From: JBGCEZ01 sp045106735
GTDB lineage: Bacteria > Planctomycetota > Phycisphaerae > Phycisphaerales > SM1A02
Length of the DNA: 64,000 bases
Assembly (NCBI GenBank): GCA_045106735.1
Contig: JBGCEZ010000004.1
Location: forward strand, 1 to 64,000
Direction: 5' to 3'
This document shows positions 18,155 through 26,824 of this stretch, one piece after another. The notes beneath the pieces were generated by a model. The model ran no database searches, was not told the DNA's origin, and was given only the letters and a program-made list of their open reading frames with translations. Position 1 is the first letter of the stretch; every line of letters starts with the position of its first letter. The translations under genes and the position numbers were made by a program.

Positions 18155-18850
18155 TCAGTCGATGGGCGGACAGGGGCCCCATGCCGCAAGCAGTGACACG
18201 AGGTCGGGGAAGCCCACGATGCCGCTTCCGTCCAAGTCGCCGGGGCAAGGGCCGTCCCAGGCCGCGAGAATGACCAGCAGATCCTGGAAGCCAACCATGC
18301 CGTCGAAGTCAAGATCCGCGGCGCACGCGATCGGCAGGACTTCAAAGCCCAATGGCGTGATCGGCTGGCCAATGGGATTGGAAATCCGTGATGGCGGATC
18401 GTTCGGCCGGAAGCTCACTTGCGGTTCGCAGATGTCGACGTTAACGAGAAACGTCAGCGTTGCGAGGCGTGCATCGTCGATCGTGGGCGGATGGCCGTTG
18501 AACACGTCAATGCCACTGGCTAAGTCGATCATGCCGCCACTGTCGGTGATGGTGGCAATCACCGGCTGTGCGAACGGAAGCGGCGTGTACCCTCCGGAGA
18601 GAAACGTGAGTGCGACGTCGTTGTATTCAAGAAATGCCTGAAAACCAGCGGCAGCGGCCGGCAAATCGGTCATCCAAATCCCGAGGGTGACGGTCTCTCC
18701 CGCTGTGTATGGGCCGGGCAACGCTTCGTAGCGAATCTCAAGGTCCGCGGCGTGCGTATGGGCGCTGAAGGTGTTGATGGCGATGGCGCCCATCGCCGCA
18801 AGAGCCGGACGGCTCAATCGGCGTCGGTCACGATTCGCTGAACTGACCAT
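18155..18850 (-). CDS. Exported cohesin-like protein with dockerin-like C-terminus
   Basis: 231 residues from ATG 18850, chosen because GGGGGGACG lies just upstream and a signal peptide follows (RPALAAMGAIAINTFSAHTHA). Residues about 35-165 form a cohesin-like beta-sandwich (LEIRYEALPGPYTAGETVTLGIWM; FQAFLEYNDVALTFLSGGY; ATLTFLVNVD). The last 55 residues hold two EF-hand-like loops, ADLDFDGMVGFQDLLVILAAW and GDLDGSGIVGFPDLVSLLAAWGPC. It lies 118 bp upstream of the large paralogue at 15751-18036 in the same orientation. Function unknown; probably an extracellular assembly or adhesion module. Confidence 0.8.
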   Translation of the reverse strand: MVSSANRDRRRLSRPALAAMGAIAINTFSAHTHAADLEIRYEALPGPYTAGETVTLGIWMTDLPAAAAGFQAFLEYNDVALTFLSGGYTPLPFAQPVIATITDSGGMIDLASGIDVFNGHPPTIDDARLATLTFLVNVDICEPQVSFRPNDPPSRISNPIGQPITPLGFEVLPIACAADLDFDGMVGFQDLLVILAAWDGPCPGDLDGSGIVGFPDLVSLLAAWGPCPPID

Positions 18851-19281
18851 GTCCGTCGTCCCCCCGAATGGGCATGCGAAGCACATGTGATGCAGCCGGA
18901 CTCGTGTCGGGCCTCCCCACGCGAAGCGGATCGCTTCGCCATCACATCTCACATGTTTCCCTGTGCGTCTGCGGGCAAACTACCCACGACGGCGAATGCA
19001 AGCAAGTCTCGCAGTCAGGATTCCCATCCATGAAGCCAGTTCTGCCGCTCGTCGCGCTGACGAGTTGGGCGAAGTGACGCGCGTCTGATCTCGTCATACG
19101 CATTGAATCAGTCCAGTTGAACGTTTGTGTGGTGAGCATCGTGCACCGCGCAGCCGAAATGATGTCTGGTGCAACGGGCGATTCACCCCGTGTTGGAGAC
19201 GTATGCGCGCACAAAGAAGGCCGGCGTCCAGGAGTGGACGCCGGCCCGAGTCGTCAGTACGCGAAGCAAGAGAATCGCGAG
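18851..19281. other. 431-bp intergenic leader upstream of the 18155-18850 gene
   Basis: No gene supported. On the minus strand it should hold the promoter and leader of the cohesin-like gene; gcatgcccattcggggggacg just precedes its start. The terminator of the gene ending at 19282 is at 19219-19246. Its GC is somewhat lower than its surroundings. Reading frames across it are short and not protein-like. Confidence 0.5.
19219..19246 (-). terminator. Strong Rho-independent terminator
   Basis: Perfect 12-bp stem ggccggcgtcca (19219-19230) / tggacgccggcc (19235-19246) with a 4-base loop. On the minus strand it is followed by ttctttgt. It lies 36 bases after the stop of the gene at 19282-21816. 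Confidence 0.85.
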
Positions 19282-21816
19282 TTAGGGACGTGTTCCGCCA
19301 ATGAACGCGGCCATGTCTTGTGCGTCAAGCCAGCCGTCGCCGTTCAGGTCGGCGACGCCGAGATCGGCCATGCCGGTCCGGCGTAGTTCGTTCACGGAGA
19401 TTCGGTGGACCCCAAGTTGGCGATTGCCCAGAAGTCGATCGCGGAGGCCCGCGACCGCTCCGCCGGCGTCCGGTGCGCCGCCACAGCACGGGGCGTCTCC
19501 GAACTCAAAGAAGTTGATCTGAATGAAACCGAAGTCAATTACAGTTTCGACTGCGCCAGTGGCGTTGAAGTCAGCGTTCGGACCAGCGTCCGTGCAATCC
19601 AGGTTGGCGGTGCCGTAGTCGACGTTGAACTGACCCACGAAGATGCCAAAGTCGAGGATGTCCACCACGTTGTCGTCGTTGAGATCGCCGCTGGTCAGTC
19701 CGTCGGTGCCGGTGAAGTCAGCCTGGAAGTCGGTGCCGGAAACCATAACTCCGCCGGTGGCCACCGATCGAAGTGTGTGCAGCGCGTCCCGAGCGGACAC
19801 GCAGGTCCAGGGACCGCACGCGATGTCAGCTGTGGCCGTGCCAACTCCGTTGACGAAGGTGACTTCGATCGGCTCGATCACGGTCTGGCTGCAGTCGCCG
19901 CTGCTGAACTCAAACGTGATGCAGCGGGTGAACGAACCGCCCGGGAAGGTGCCGTCAAGCACAACATCCGCGACGAACGCACTAAAGGGTGAGATGGCTA
20001 CCGACTGTACGTACGTGTCCGAATTTCCCGATGCGTCGGTCGCGGTCCACGTGATCGTGGTTGAGCCGGCGGGGAACGGATCGGTCAGGGCCAAGCTGTC
20101 GCTTCGGGTCGGAACGAGCGTGGGCATGCCCATGAGGCAGTTGTCAGAGATGACCGGCTCACCGATCTCGGCCAGGGTAAAGGCTTTTCCGCAGGTGCCG
20201 GCGTCCGCAAGACCGGTCAGGTCTGCGGGGAGGTCGAGGAACACCGGAGCCGTCACATCTTCGACGGTGATGGTCTGATCGGCCGAGGTCATGTTGCCGC
20301 ACTCATCGGTGGCAGTCCAAGTTCGGACGATGGTGGTCACGGTGCCGCTCGTGGAGACGGCGTCGGTGTAACCAATGAACGGAAACAAGGTGCAGGCGTC
20401 AGTCGCCAATGGGAAGCCAGTGTCCGAACTCGGGAAGTTTGCCACGATCTCGGTGGTGCCGGTGAAGTAGTCGACGCCGGGCGTGGGCGGGCCGCTGTCG
20501 TCCAGGGTGTACGAACCACGCAGGAAGAACGTGCCGTTGAGGCCAAGGTTTGCCATGGACGTGTGGGTCTGGCCGACGGTGTACCAGTGGTGCAGGCCGT
20601 CGCTGGTCAACGAACCTTCAAAATCTACCGTGATCTGCGGTCCGGTGAAGTCCACGTCGAGCCGGGTCACGTTGAAGTCCGACTGGTCCGCCGGGGTGGT
20701 GCCGCGGATGATGCTGTTGATGATCTGCGCCATCGGGTCATTCGGCGTGGACGAGCTGCCGGAATACCCGCTGATCGCCCAGGCGACGGGACCCGCGGCG
20801 ACGCGCCCGCCGATCGAGTTGTCGCCATTGTCGTAGGCAATCACCTGCGGCGGGGCCGGGGAGCCGGAGCTGGTCGGCGGCACGTACACCGCGTCGAGTC
20901 CAAATTGGTCGTCGACCGACTGATACGCGGCGTACCAGCTGAACGGACTCGCGCCGACGAGCGGATCGGTGCTGAAGTTCAACACTGCTCCGTTCTCGTT
21001 GGTCTTGGATACCTGCGCCTTGGCGAAGTTGATGTTGTCGGGAGTCTGCGGGCCGCCGGGGTTGTAGTGCACGGCGACGGTGCCTTCGACCGTGGCGTAC
21101 GCGATGCCAGGAGCCGCATCCTCGATGCACTCGATCGTCACTGAACCGGGGAAGCTCGTGAAGAGCGGCGCCGTCCTGTCGACACTGATCGTCGGCAGAT
21201 CGTTCGTCACCGGTAGGTACTCGGTGCCCATCAAGTCCGTGATGCGGGTGGGCGGATCATCGACTCGGAAGTTCATCGCGGGCGTGATCGTGCCGCAGGT
21301 TTCATCGGCGGCGAAGGTGAATCGAGCCATGACTGTGTCGTTGAGCGTGCCAGCAGAGCCGATTGGGATGCCGACGGCATAGTCGATGATGCCAGCGCCG
21401 TCTGTTTCGAGGACTTCAAGAGTGAACGGCGCGTCTCCGGGCTCGGCCGACACGAAATCGAGCAGGGCGTCATCGAACTCCAGGCGGAACTGTCCACCGA
21501 CGATGATCGTCGGTGCGTCCGTCATGAGGATCTCGACCGTGATTTCGTTGGTCGTCGCACAGACATCGGTCTGCATGGTCAGCACGCCGTTCCCGCCCTC
21601 GGTCGAGGCTGATCGTTCGACCATTCGGCGCAATTGGTCGACGAACTGATCCGCCGTCATGGGGCGGTCGGCATTGGCCGTTCGCGCTTCTTGGGACGAC
21701 GGAGTTGGCGGCGCTTGTGCGTGGGTCATCGTCGCGGCAGTGGCCGTCATCAGGCTGACGGCGATCGCTCGGCCTGCCATTTGCCTGGCGGAGCGGGAGT
21801 TCGAAGGTTGATGCAT
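19282..21816 (-). CDS. Large exported protein, paralogue of 15751-18036 (cohesin-like, HYR-like, dockerin-like)
   Basis: 844 residues; signal peptide about 1-34 (AGRAIAVSLMTATAATMTHAQ). A cohesin-like part (about 80-210: NEITVEILMTDAPTIIVGGQFRLEF, then VMARFTFAADE) is followed by a middle region unlike the paralogue (about 230-450, with HYNPGGPQTPDNINF and a lectin-like HHWYTVGQTH), then HYR-like segments (TIVRTWTATDECGNMTSADQTITV; ITWTATDASGNSDTYVQSV). The C-terminal 200 residues closely match the paralogue: CVSARDALHTLR, GDLNDDNVVDILDFGIFVGQFN, and a final VADLNGDGWLDAQDMAAFIGGTRP. One loop of the second EF-hand-like pair is altered (NATGAVETVIDFGF). Likely a calcium-dependent surface protein. 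Confidence 0.8.
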   Translation of the reverse strand: MHQPSNSRSARQMAGRAIAVSLMTATAATMTHAQAPPTPSSQEARTANADRPMTADQFVDQLRRMVERSASTEGGNGVLTMQTDVCATTNEITVEILMTDAPTIIVGGQFRLEFDDALLDFVSAEPGDAPFTLEVLETDGAGIIDYAVGIPIGSAGTLNDTVMARFTFAADETCGTITPAMNFRVDDPPTRITDLMGTEYLPVTNDLPTISVDRTAPLFTSFPGSVTIECIEDAAPGIAYATVEGTVAVHYNPGGPQTPDNINFAKAQVSKTNENGAVLNFSTDPLVGASPFSWYAAYQSVDDQFGLDAVYVPPTSSGSPAPPQVIAYDNGDNSIGGRVAAGPVAWAISGYSGSSSTPNDPMAQIINSIIRGTTPADQSDFNVTRLDVDFTGPQITVDFEGSLTSDGLHHWYTVGQTHTSMANLGLNGTFFLRGSYTLDDSGPPTPGVDYFTGTTEIVANFPSSDTGFPLATDACTLFPFIGYTDAVSTSGTVTTIVRTWTATDECGNMTSADQTITVEDVTAPVFLDLPADLTGLADAGTCGKAFTLAEIGEPVISDNCLMGMPTLVPTRSDSLALTDPFPAGSTTITWTATDASGNSDTYVQSVAISPFSAFVADVVLDGTFPGGSFTRCITFEFSSGDCSQTVIEPIEVTFVNGVGTATADIACGPWTCVSARDALHTLRSVATGGVMVSGTDFQADFTGTDGLTSGDLNDDNVVDILDFGIFVGQFNVDYGTANLDCTDAGPNADFNATGAVETVIDFGFIQINFFEFGDAPCCGGAPDAGGAVAGLRDRLLGNRQLGVHRISVNELRRTGMADLGVADLNGDGWLDAQDMAAFIGGTRP

Positions 21817-22356
21817 TGAGTTCGTTCCAGCAGCGGGGATGGAATGAAGATCCGCGGCGACCCCAACCGTCGCGGACCGATGATTGACGCTCAGGGTCCA
21901 GTGCGTCGGCCACCGGGTGGCGAGGGCATCAGACGGTGCGAGCGTTCAACGATCGCCCCCAAAGCGTGGAGCTCCGGGTGATCGGTCATTGGTGAGTTGG
22001 GAGAATCCGGGGTTCGCACGCCGACGGTGACTCCGTCAGCGCGATCCATCGATGGCGACCATTCGCTGGACGCCATGAGGTCAGCGATGCAATGCAGCAT
22101 CTGGTCCGTCCCCCCGGGTGCGGGATGGCGAGCATGCACCGCGATCAACGGACACGCGTCCGGCGTTCTCCTACAGCGATCGGGCAATCCCGGACGCAAC
22201 GCGGTGCGACTCACGAAGTCCCTGCGAGTACAACGGCACCGTACATCGCGATTCGCGCAGCGCCAACCGCGCGTTTGCGGCGGGTCGGTCGGTGTATGCG
22301 TGGAGTGCGCGTTGCAACGCTCATCTTGCGACGTGTGATCGTGCGGCCACGGGCCG
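21817..22356. other. 540-bp intergenic region with a possible small gene
   Basis: The longest gap in the exported-protein cluster, upstream of the 19282-21816 gene. It shares a gcatgc...cggggggacgg element (about 22101-22130, minus strand) with the leader of the 18155-18850 gene. Apart from the possible small ORF at 21891-22100 I see no gene. Confidence 0.4.
21891..22100 (-). CDS. Possible small ORF (69 aa)
   Basis: A 69-codon frame starting MLHCIADLMASSEW. Its only support is the site before ATG 22100, GGGGGGACGGACCAG, nearly the same as the GGGGGGACGACGGAC before the real gene starting at 18850. The product is not recognised and has no signal peptide or membrane segment. It may be a real small protein, a leader peptide for the 19282-21816 gene, or chance. 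Confidence 0.25.
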   Translation of the reverse strand: MLHCIADLMASSEWSPSMDRADGVTVGVRTPDSPNSPMTDHPELHALGAIVERSHRLMPSPPGGRRTGP

Positions 22357-23070
22357 TCAACAAGGTCCCCAGGCGGACAGCAGCGCAAGGACATCGTCGA
22401 ACGCGACTTCCCCGTCTCCGTTCAAGTCCGCGGGGCAGCCGACGCAAGTGCCATATGCCCCGAGCAGCGAGAGCAGATCAGAGAAGCCGACCATCCCGTC
22501 TCGGTCAAAGTCACCGAAGCACGCATCGCCGAGAATCTCCACATCCACTCCGAGAAGCATGCCCGTGATGATCAGGCCGGGGACCTTGCCGCTGACCACC
22601 AGCGTCTGCCCGCCTTTGCCGCCGGTCCCAGGAATGTCGATCGGCGCGGCGGCCGACGGAGCGATCGCTTGGAAAGAAAACGTGTGGAGAAGCGCGCCCT
22701 CCGGGGTCGCTTCCGCGGGCGCGCCGAGTTGGCCCAGGAAGAGCAGAATGCCGTCGCCGTCGGCCGGCGGAACTGCCTCGTTGAGACCGTAGTCACCGAC
22801 GGCGGGCAGCGTATTGAGAACGCTCGGGATCGCCCCGTCGCTCGTCGTCGCAAGGAGCACCATCTCTGCCGGATTCCAGGCGAAGATCGTTTCCGTGGCG
22901 GAAAAGAGTTGGGTGGAATCGTCATCGCTCACGGCAAAAAGCTGCACCTCGAACGAATCGCCGACGTTCACGACCGGAGTCGCCACGCGGAATTCAAGAT
23001 CGACGTCGGCGGCAGCCACCCCCGTGAACATGACGGCGAGACCAGTGGTCGCGGTGCGTCGAATATTCAT
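22357..23070 (-). CDS. Exported cohesin-like protein with dockerin-like C-terminus
   Basis: 237 residues; short signal peptide (RTATTGLAVMFTGVAAA). Residues about 22-165 form a cohesin-like domain (LEFRVATPVVNVGDSFEVQLFAVSD; ETIFAWNPAEMVLL; LLHTFSFQAIAP). The end has two EF-hand-like loops, GDFDRDGMVGFSDLLSLLGAYGTC and ADLNGDGEVAFDDVLALLSAWGPC. Same architecture as the gene at 18155-18850 but only distantly similar. It lies 76 bp after ftsI on the same strand, with tacact upstream of its start as a possible -10. Function unknown. Confidence 0.8.
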   Translation of the reverse strand: MNIRRTATTGLAVMFTGVAAADVDLEFRVATPVVNVGDSFEVQLFAVSDDDSTQLFSATETIFAWNPAEMVLLATTSDGAIPSVLNTLPAVGDYGLNEAVPPADGDGILLFLGQLGAPAEATPEGALLHTFSFQAIAPSAAAPIDIPGTGGKGGQTLVVSGKVPGLIITGMLLGVDVEILGDACFGDFDRDGMVGFSDLLSLLGAYGTCVGCPADLNGDGEVAFDDVLALLSAWGPC

Positions 23071-23146
23071 GGGCGGCAGTGTAATGGTGGTCGGCCGTCA
23101 GATGAAGGGAATTCATGGATTTCAATGTTGCACAGCGCAAAGAGCG

Positions 23147-25024
23147 TCACTCCCCACGCGACGCGACCGCTCGTGATGCTTCGGCGTCACCGTCGGTTCC
23201 ATCTTCGCCATCTTCACCGTTGATGACATCGCCAGCATCTTCCGCCGGCCCCCGATCTCCAGCCACGCCCATCGCGTCCAGCGCCGCGTCCATCACATCC
23301 CGTACGACCGGCCACGCGACGTGTCCGCCGAAGTGGGCCCCGAGCGAACGGTCCGGGTCGTCGATCACGCAGAGCACGACCAAGCGCGGGGCATCCAACG
23401 GCGCCCCGGCAATGAAGCTCGACGTGTAACGGTTCTCGAAGTAGCCGCCCTCGGGGTTGACGCGCTGCGCGGTCCCGGACTTGCCGAAGATGCGATACCG
23501 CGGCGATGCCTTGCGTTCCCCCGTGTAGCGCTCGGGGATCTGGAACATCGCTTCGCGGGTCAGTTGGGCGACTTCCGGTGACATGACGCGCCGGCCGGGG
23601 GCCACGCCCGCGGTTGCCGGGGGCGCCACGAGCCGGAGCGTCGGCATCGATCCATCGCTGGCGAATGCGCTGAATGCCTGCACCATCTGCAGCGGGGTGA
23701 CCGCGATCTCCTGGCCGATGGCCACGGATGTCTGCGAGTAGCGCGTCCACTTTTCCGGCGTGGTGACGATGCCGCGGGTTTCGCCGCTCAGTCCGACCCG
23801 CGTCGGCTGGCCGAAGCCGAAGCGGTCGATCGTGTGCTGCATGTCGCGCGGCGTCATGCGCTCGGCCACCATGGCCATGCCGCTGTTGAGACTGCGCACC
23901 AAGACCGTTGTCCAGTCGACGGGGCCGAGGTAGTTGACGTCGCGGACCGAACGCCCGTACTCCGTGCGCCATCCCGGCTTGTCCGGCGTCGGCAGCACCT
24001 CGGCCGGATCGGCCAGGCCCATCTCGGTGGCGGCGGCCCACACGAAGGGCTTGAACGTCGAGCCGGGCTCGTAGGGATCGGTGGCGCACCGGCTCCATCG
24101 GGCGTGCGGCTCGGTCTCAAGCCACGCCCGGTGATCGTCGATCAGCGGTTCCTTGTCCTCGCGCACCTGCACCGTGTCGTGCAGGGCCAGGATCTCGCCG
24201 GTGTACGGATCGCACACGATGATGCGGCCGCCGAGGGCGTTGCGCCGGACGACGGCCCGTTGCAGGCGATCTTCGGCCAGACGCTGGATCTCCAAGTCGA
24301 TCGAGAGGCGCAGCGGTTGTCCGTCGCGCGGGGCGCTGTAGTCCTCTGGATTGACCCAGAGGGCGCGGCGGCCCGAATCCCGTCGGTAGACGAGTCGTCC
24401 GTTGTGGCCCTGCAGGCGCGACTCCATCGTCGCTTCGAGCCCGGTGAGTCCGGTGTGTTCGAAGCCGACGGCGCCGACCACCGGGGCGGCGAGCGTGCCG
24501 GATTGCACGACGCGGATCGGCCGCGCTTCCAGTCCTGCGCCGCGGAGTCGCCCGCGCCGCAGCTCGCCGCGAATGGCCGCGACCCGTTCGGGGGGGAGGG
24601 GGTCGGTCAGCGGGACGAATCGCGTGCCCGGCCGGCGAGCGATTGCTTCGTGCAGCGGGCGGTCCAGGTCAACGGGGTCCATGCCGAGGTGATCGGCCAG
24701 GTCGGCGGCGATGGTGTTCAGGGTGCCGGCTTCGTCGGCCGCGGCCGGGTCGACGAAGACGCGGTACCCGTCGACGCTCATCGAGATGGGGCGGCCGAGT
24801 CGATCGACGACGTCGCCGCGCCGCGCGAGGAGCGTACGGGTGCTGGACCGTTCGACGAGCGTTTCTTCGATCCGCGGGTCCGGCATCGTCTGCAGTTGCA
24901 CGACGCGGAGCAGGACGAGTCCGTACCCGAGCAGGACAAGGACTGCCGCGCAGCGGGCCCACGCGCGGATGCGCTCGGACTGCCACGCGCGAAGCGGGAG
25001 GCCGGGTTCGGGGCGATTGATCAT
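23147..25024 (-). CDS. ftsI: Division-specific peptidoglycan transpeptidase FtsI (PBP3-like)
   Basis: 625 residues. FtsI cross-links septal peptidoglycan. One N-terminal membrane helix (about 25-45, CAAVLVLLGYGLVLLRVVQL) is followed by a dimerisation domain (about 55-250) and the transpeptidase domain with SxxK STFK (Ser322), SxN SLN (Ser378) and KSGT (Lys515), the full catalytic triad. ATG 25024 overlaps the stop of the ftsL-like gene by four bases (ATGA), which fixes the start. The C-terminus carries an Asp/Glu/Gly-rich tail (EDAGDVINGEDGEDGTDGD) that is probably disordered. Planctomycetes were long thought to lack peptidoglycan, so an intact active site is informative. Confidence 0.95.
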   Translation of the reverse strand: MINRPEPGLPLRAWQSERIRAWARCAAVLVLLGYGLVLLRVVQLQTMPDPRIEETLVERSSTRTLLARRGDVVDRLGRPISMSVDGYRVFVDPAAADEAGTLNTIAADLADHLGMDPVDLDRPLHEAIARRPGTRFVPLTDPLPPERVAAIRGELRRGRLRGAGLEARPIRVVQSGTLAAPVVGAVGFEHTGLTGLEATMESRLQGHNGRLVYRRDSGRRALWVNPEDYSAPRDGQPLRLSIDLEIQRLAEDRLQRAVVRRNALGGRIIVCDPYTGEILALHDTVQVREDKEPLIDDHRAWLETEPHARWSRCATDPYEPGSTFKPFVWAAATEMGLADPAEVLPTPDKPGWRTEYGRSVRDVNYLGPVDWTTVLVRSLNSGMAMVAERMTPRDMQHTIDRFGFGQPTRVGLSGETRGIVTTPEKWTRYSQTSVAIGQEIAVTPLQMVQAFSAFASDGSMPTLRLVAPPATAGVAPGRRVMSPEVAQLTREAMFQIPERYTGERKASPRYRIFGKSGTAQRVNPEGGYFENRYTSSFIAGAPLDAPRLVVLCVIDDPDRSLGAHFGGHVAWPVVRDVMDAALDAMGVAGDRGPAEDAGDVINGEDGEDGTDGDAEASRAVASRGE

Positions 25025-25716
25025 GGGGCAGGGGTGTCCGGCGACGCAGGGACGGGGGCAGGTGCAGGAGTGGGGGCGGCCGCGGGATCGGCGTTCGGCG
25101 TCGCATCGCCCGCGGCAGTGCCACCGTCCGTGCCAGGCGATGGGGACGATCCCTCGTCTGGGGCCGGAGGCAGCACCGTTGGCTCGGTTCGCGGGGGCCA
25201 GACGCCGATCCACGCCGCCGGCCGGTGGCCTGAGCGGAGGGCGAGTTCGGTCGCGGCGTCGGACTCGGGGGTCGGGCCGGCCAGCGACGGGGCCGGGGTT
25301 CGGGCGGCGAGGCGTTCGATGTCGGCCGCGGCGTCGGATGGGGGCGGAGAAAGCGCGGCGATCGCGTCGGCCGGCGTGAGGCCCGACTCCAGGAGGGCCA
25401 TGACCGACAGATCATCGGCGTCACCAGAACGCGGGAGGCCGTCCGGGCCTCGGCCGACGCCGGCTCCCGGCCCGGGGATCGCCGGAACCGGCACCCAGCT
25501 CAGCTCGGTCCGCCGCATCAACTCGCGCACGCGATCGGGGGTGATCTCGCGGGCCACCTGGGATCGCAGGCCGCGAAGCCGGGCGGCCTCCTCGTCGATG
25601 GCTTCGTGCAGCCGCGTGATTTCGTGCATCCGCTCGATTCGTTCGTGGCGCAGCACGAGCAGCACCGCACCGGTGCCGATCAGCGTCAGGACGATGAGCA
25701 GGAGCTTGCCGAACAT
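25021..25716 (-). CDS. FtsL-like division protein (small bitopic, coiled coil)
   Basis: 231 residues. The N-terminal membrane helix (about 3-22, GKLLLIVLTLIGTGAVLLVL) is followed by a heptad-like coiled coil (about 24-62, RIERMHEITRLHEAIDEEAA), then a Pro/Ala-rich region of about 150 residues. Size, topology and position immediately before ftsI are those of FtsL, which links FtsB/FtsQ to FtsW/FtsI. FtsL is poorly conserved, so the call rests on topology and context. Overlaps ftsI by 4 bp (ATGA). Confidence 0.65.
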   Translation of the reverse strand: MFGKLLLIVLTLIGTGAVLLVLRHERIERMHEITRLHEAIDEEAARLRGLRSQVAREITPDRVRELMRRTELSWVPVPAIPGPGAGVGRGPDGLPRSGDADDLSVMALLESGLTPADAIAALSPPPSDAAADIERLAARTPAPSLAGPTPESDAATELALRSGHRPAAWIGVWPPRTEPTVLPPAPDEGSSPSPGTDGGTAAGDATPNADPAAAPTPAPAPVPASPDTPAP

Positions 25717-25750
25717 GCGTCTCCCCGCAGTGTCCGTGGCGCGGATTGAA

Positions 25751-26683
25751 TTACGTGGGGGGAAGCGTGAGCTTCATGCCCTGGCGGATGTCGTCGGGAT
25801 CGTCAATCTTGTCGCGGTTGAGATCAACGATCTCCTGCATTCGCTTGACGGTGCCGAGCTCGCGCTGGGCGATCGTCGAGAGGACGTCGGTCGACTTGAC
25901 GACGTACACGCGGGGGCCGATCGGCTGCGGCGTCGACGGTTCGCGCTCAGGGCGACCGGTCGGCGGCTGCGTGTCCGCGCGGCCGTCGAGGCGTTCGCGC
26001 GTCGGCAACGTGATCACGTCGTTCTCACGAATCGTGTTCGGATCGTCGATGCGATTGAATCGGGCGAGCAGCGGCCAGAGGTTGCCGTCGCCGTAGCGGG
26101 CGCGGCAGATGGCGGCGAGCGTCTCGCCGGGACGGACGGTGTGCAATTGGCCGCGGGCGGCTTCCGGATCGGTGCCGATCGTGAGGGCGCCCGCTTCCGC
26201 GTTGCCGTCGTCGGTGTCCGCGTCATCGCGGGTTCGCGGCACGATGACTTCGTCGCGGGGGACGTCCACGCTGGAGCGTCCGTCCGTCGAACCGGGGGGC
26301 ACTCCGCGGTCCCCGCCGACCGGCGTCTCGCGACCAGCCTCGCCCGGTCCCCGCAGCTCGAGCCGGCCATCAGCGGAGCGGGGCGGGTTGGCGACCGTCG
26401 GTTCATCCGCGTTCACCGGCTGCGACCGATGGCGATTCTGGGCGTCGGTTCGGCCACCGCCGAAGGTCGACCGCTGCCGTTGGGCCGCCTTGGCCGCGTC
26501 GCCAGCCAGAAATTCGGCGCGCAATGCCTGCAGATGATCGCCGGACGGATCTTCCGCCGGGCCATCTGAGAGGTTCGCCGCCGCATCGGTGCGGGCGGGC
26601 GAAAAGTGATCTGAAACGAGGATCCCAACCAGCAGAATCAACCCGAAACCGACCACGAGCGCAAGCTTGTTCTCGCGAGTCAT
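25751..26683 (-). CDS. Membrane-anchored protein with two LysM domains
   Basis: 310 residues from ATG 26683 (MTRENKLALVVGFGLILLVGILVSDHF, membrane helix about 6-25). A low-complexity linker (about 30-180) leads to two LysM modules: one starting HTVRPGETLAAICRARYGD and one YVVKSTDVLSTIAQRELG. LysM binds N-acetylglucosamine polymers such as peptidoglycan. It sits between rsmH and the ftsL-like gene in the division cluster, where LysM proteins are not standard members. It may anchor the divisome or periplasm to the wall. No enzymatic domain. Confidence 0.85.
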   Translation of the reverse strand: MTRENKLALVVGFGLILLVGILVSDHFSPARTDAAANLSDGPAEDPSGDHLQALRAEFLAGDAAKAAQRQRSTFGGGRTDAQNRHRSQPVNADEPTVANPPRSADGRLELRGPGEAGRETPVGGDRGVPPGSTDGRSSVDVPRDEVIVPRTRDDADTDDGNAEAGALTIGTDPEAARGQLHTVRPGETLAAICRARYGDGNLWPLLARFNRIDDPNTIRENDVITLPTRERLDGRADTQPPTGRPEREPSTPQPIGPRVYVVKSTDVLSTIAQRELGTVKRMQEIVDLNRDKIDDPDDIRQGMKLTLPPT

Positions 26684-26824
26684 GGGTCCGTCCGTCCGTG
26701 AACGACCCCGACGAAAGTCGCCGGGGCACCCTGTCACGTCACCCAAGAGAGGGAGGAACCTCCGCGGATGACGGTGGACTCGATCACCCGAAGGCGTCGA
26801 ATCCCGATTGTGGTTGCCCAGCCG

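Noticed and set aside
18952..19214. 90-codon minus-strand frame in the intergenic leader upstream of the 18155-18850 gene
   Set aside because: No family features, and the terminator of the next gene overlaps its start region.
23834..26569. 911-codon plus-strand frame opposite ftsI, the ftsL-like and LysM genes
   Set aside because: Antisense to three genes with clear motifs; composition is typical of a GC-rich shadow.
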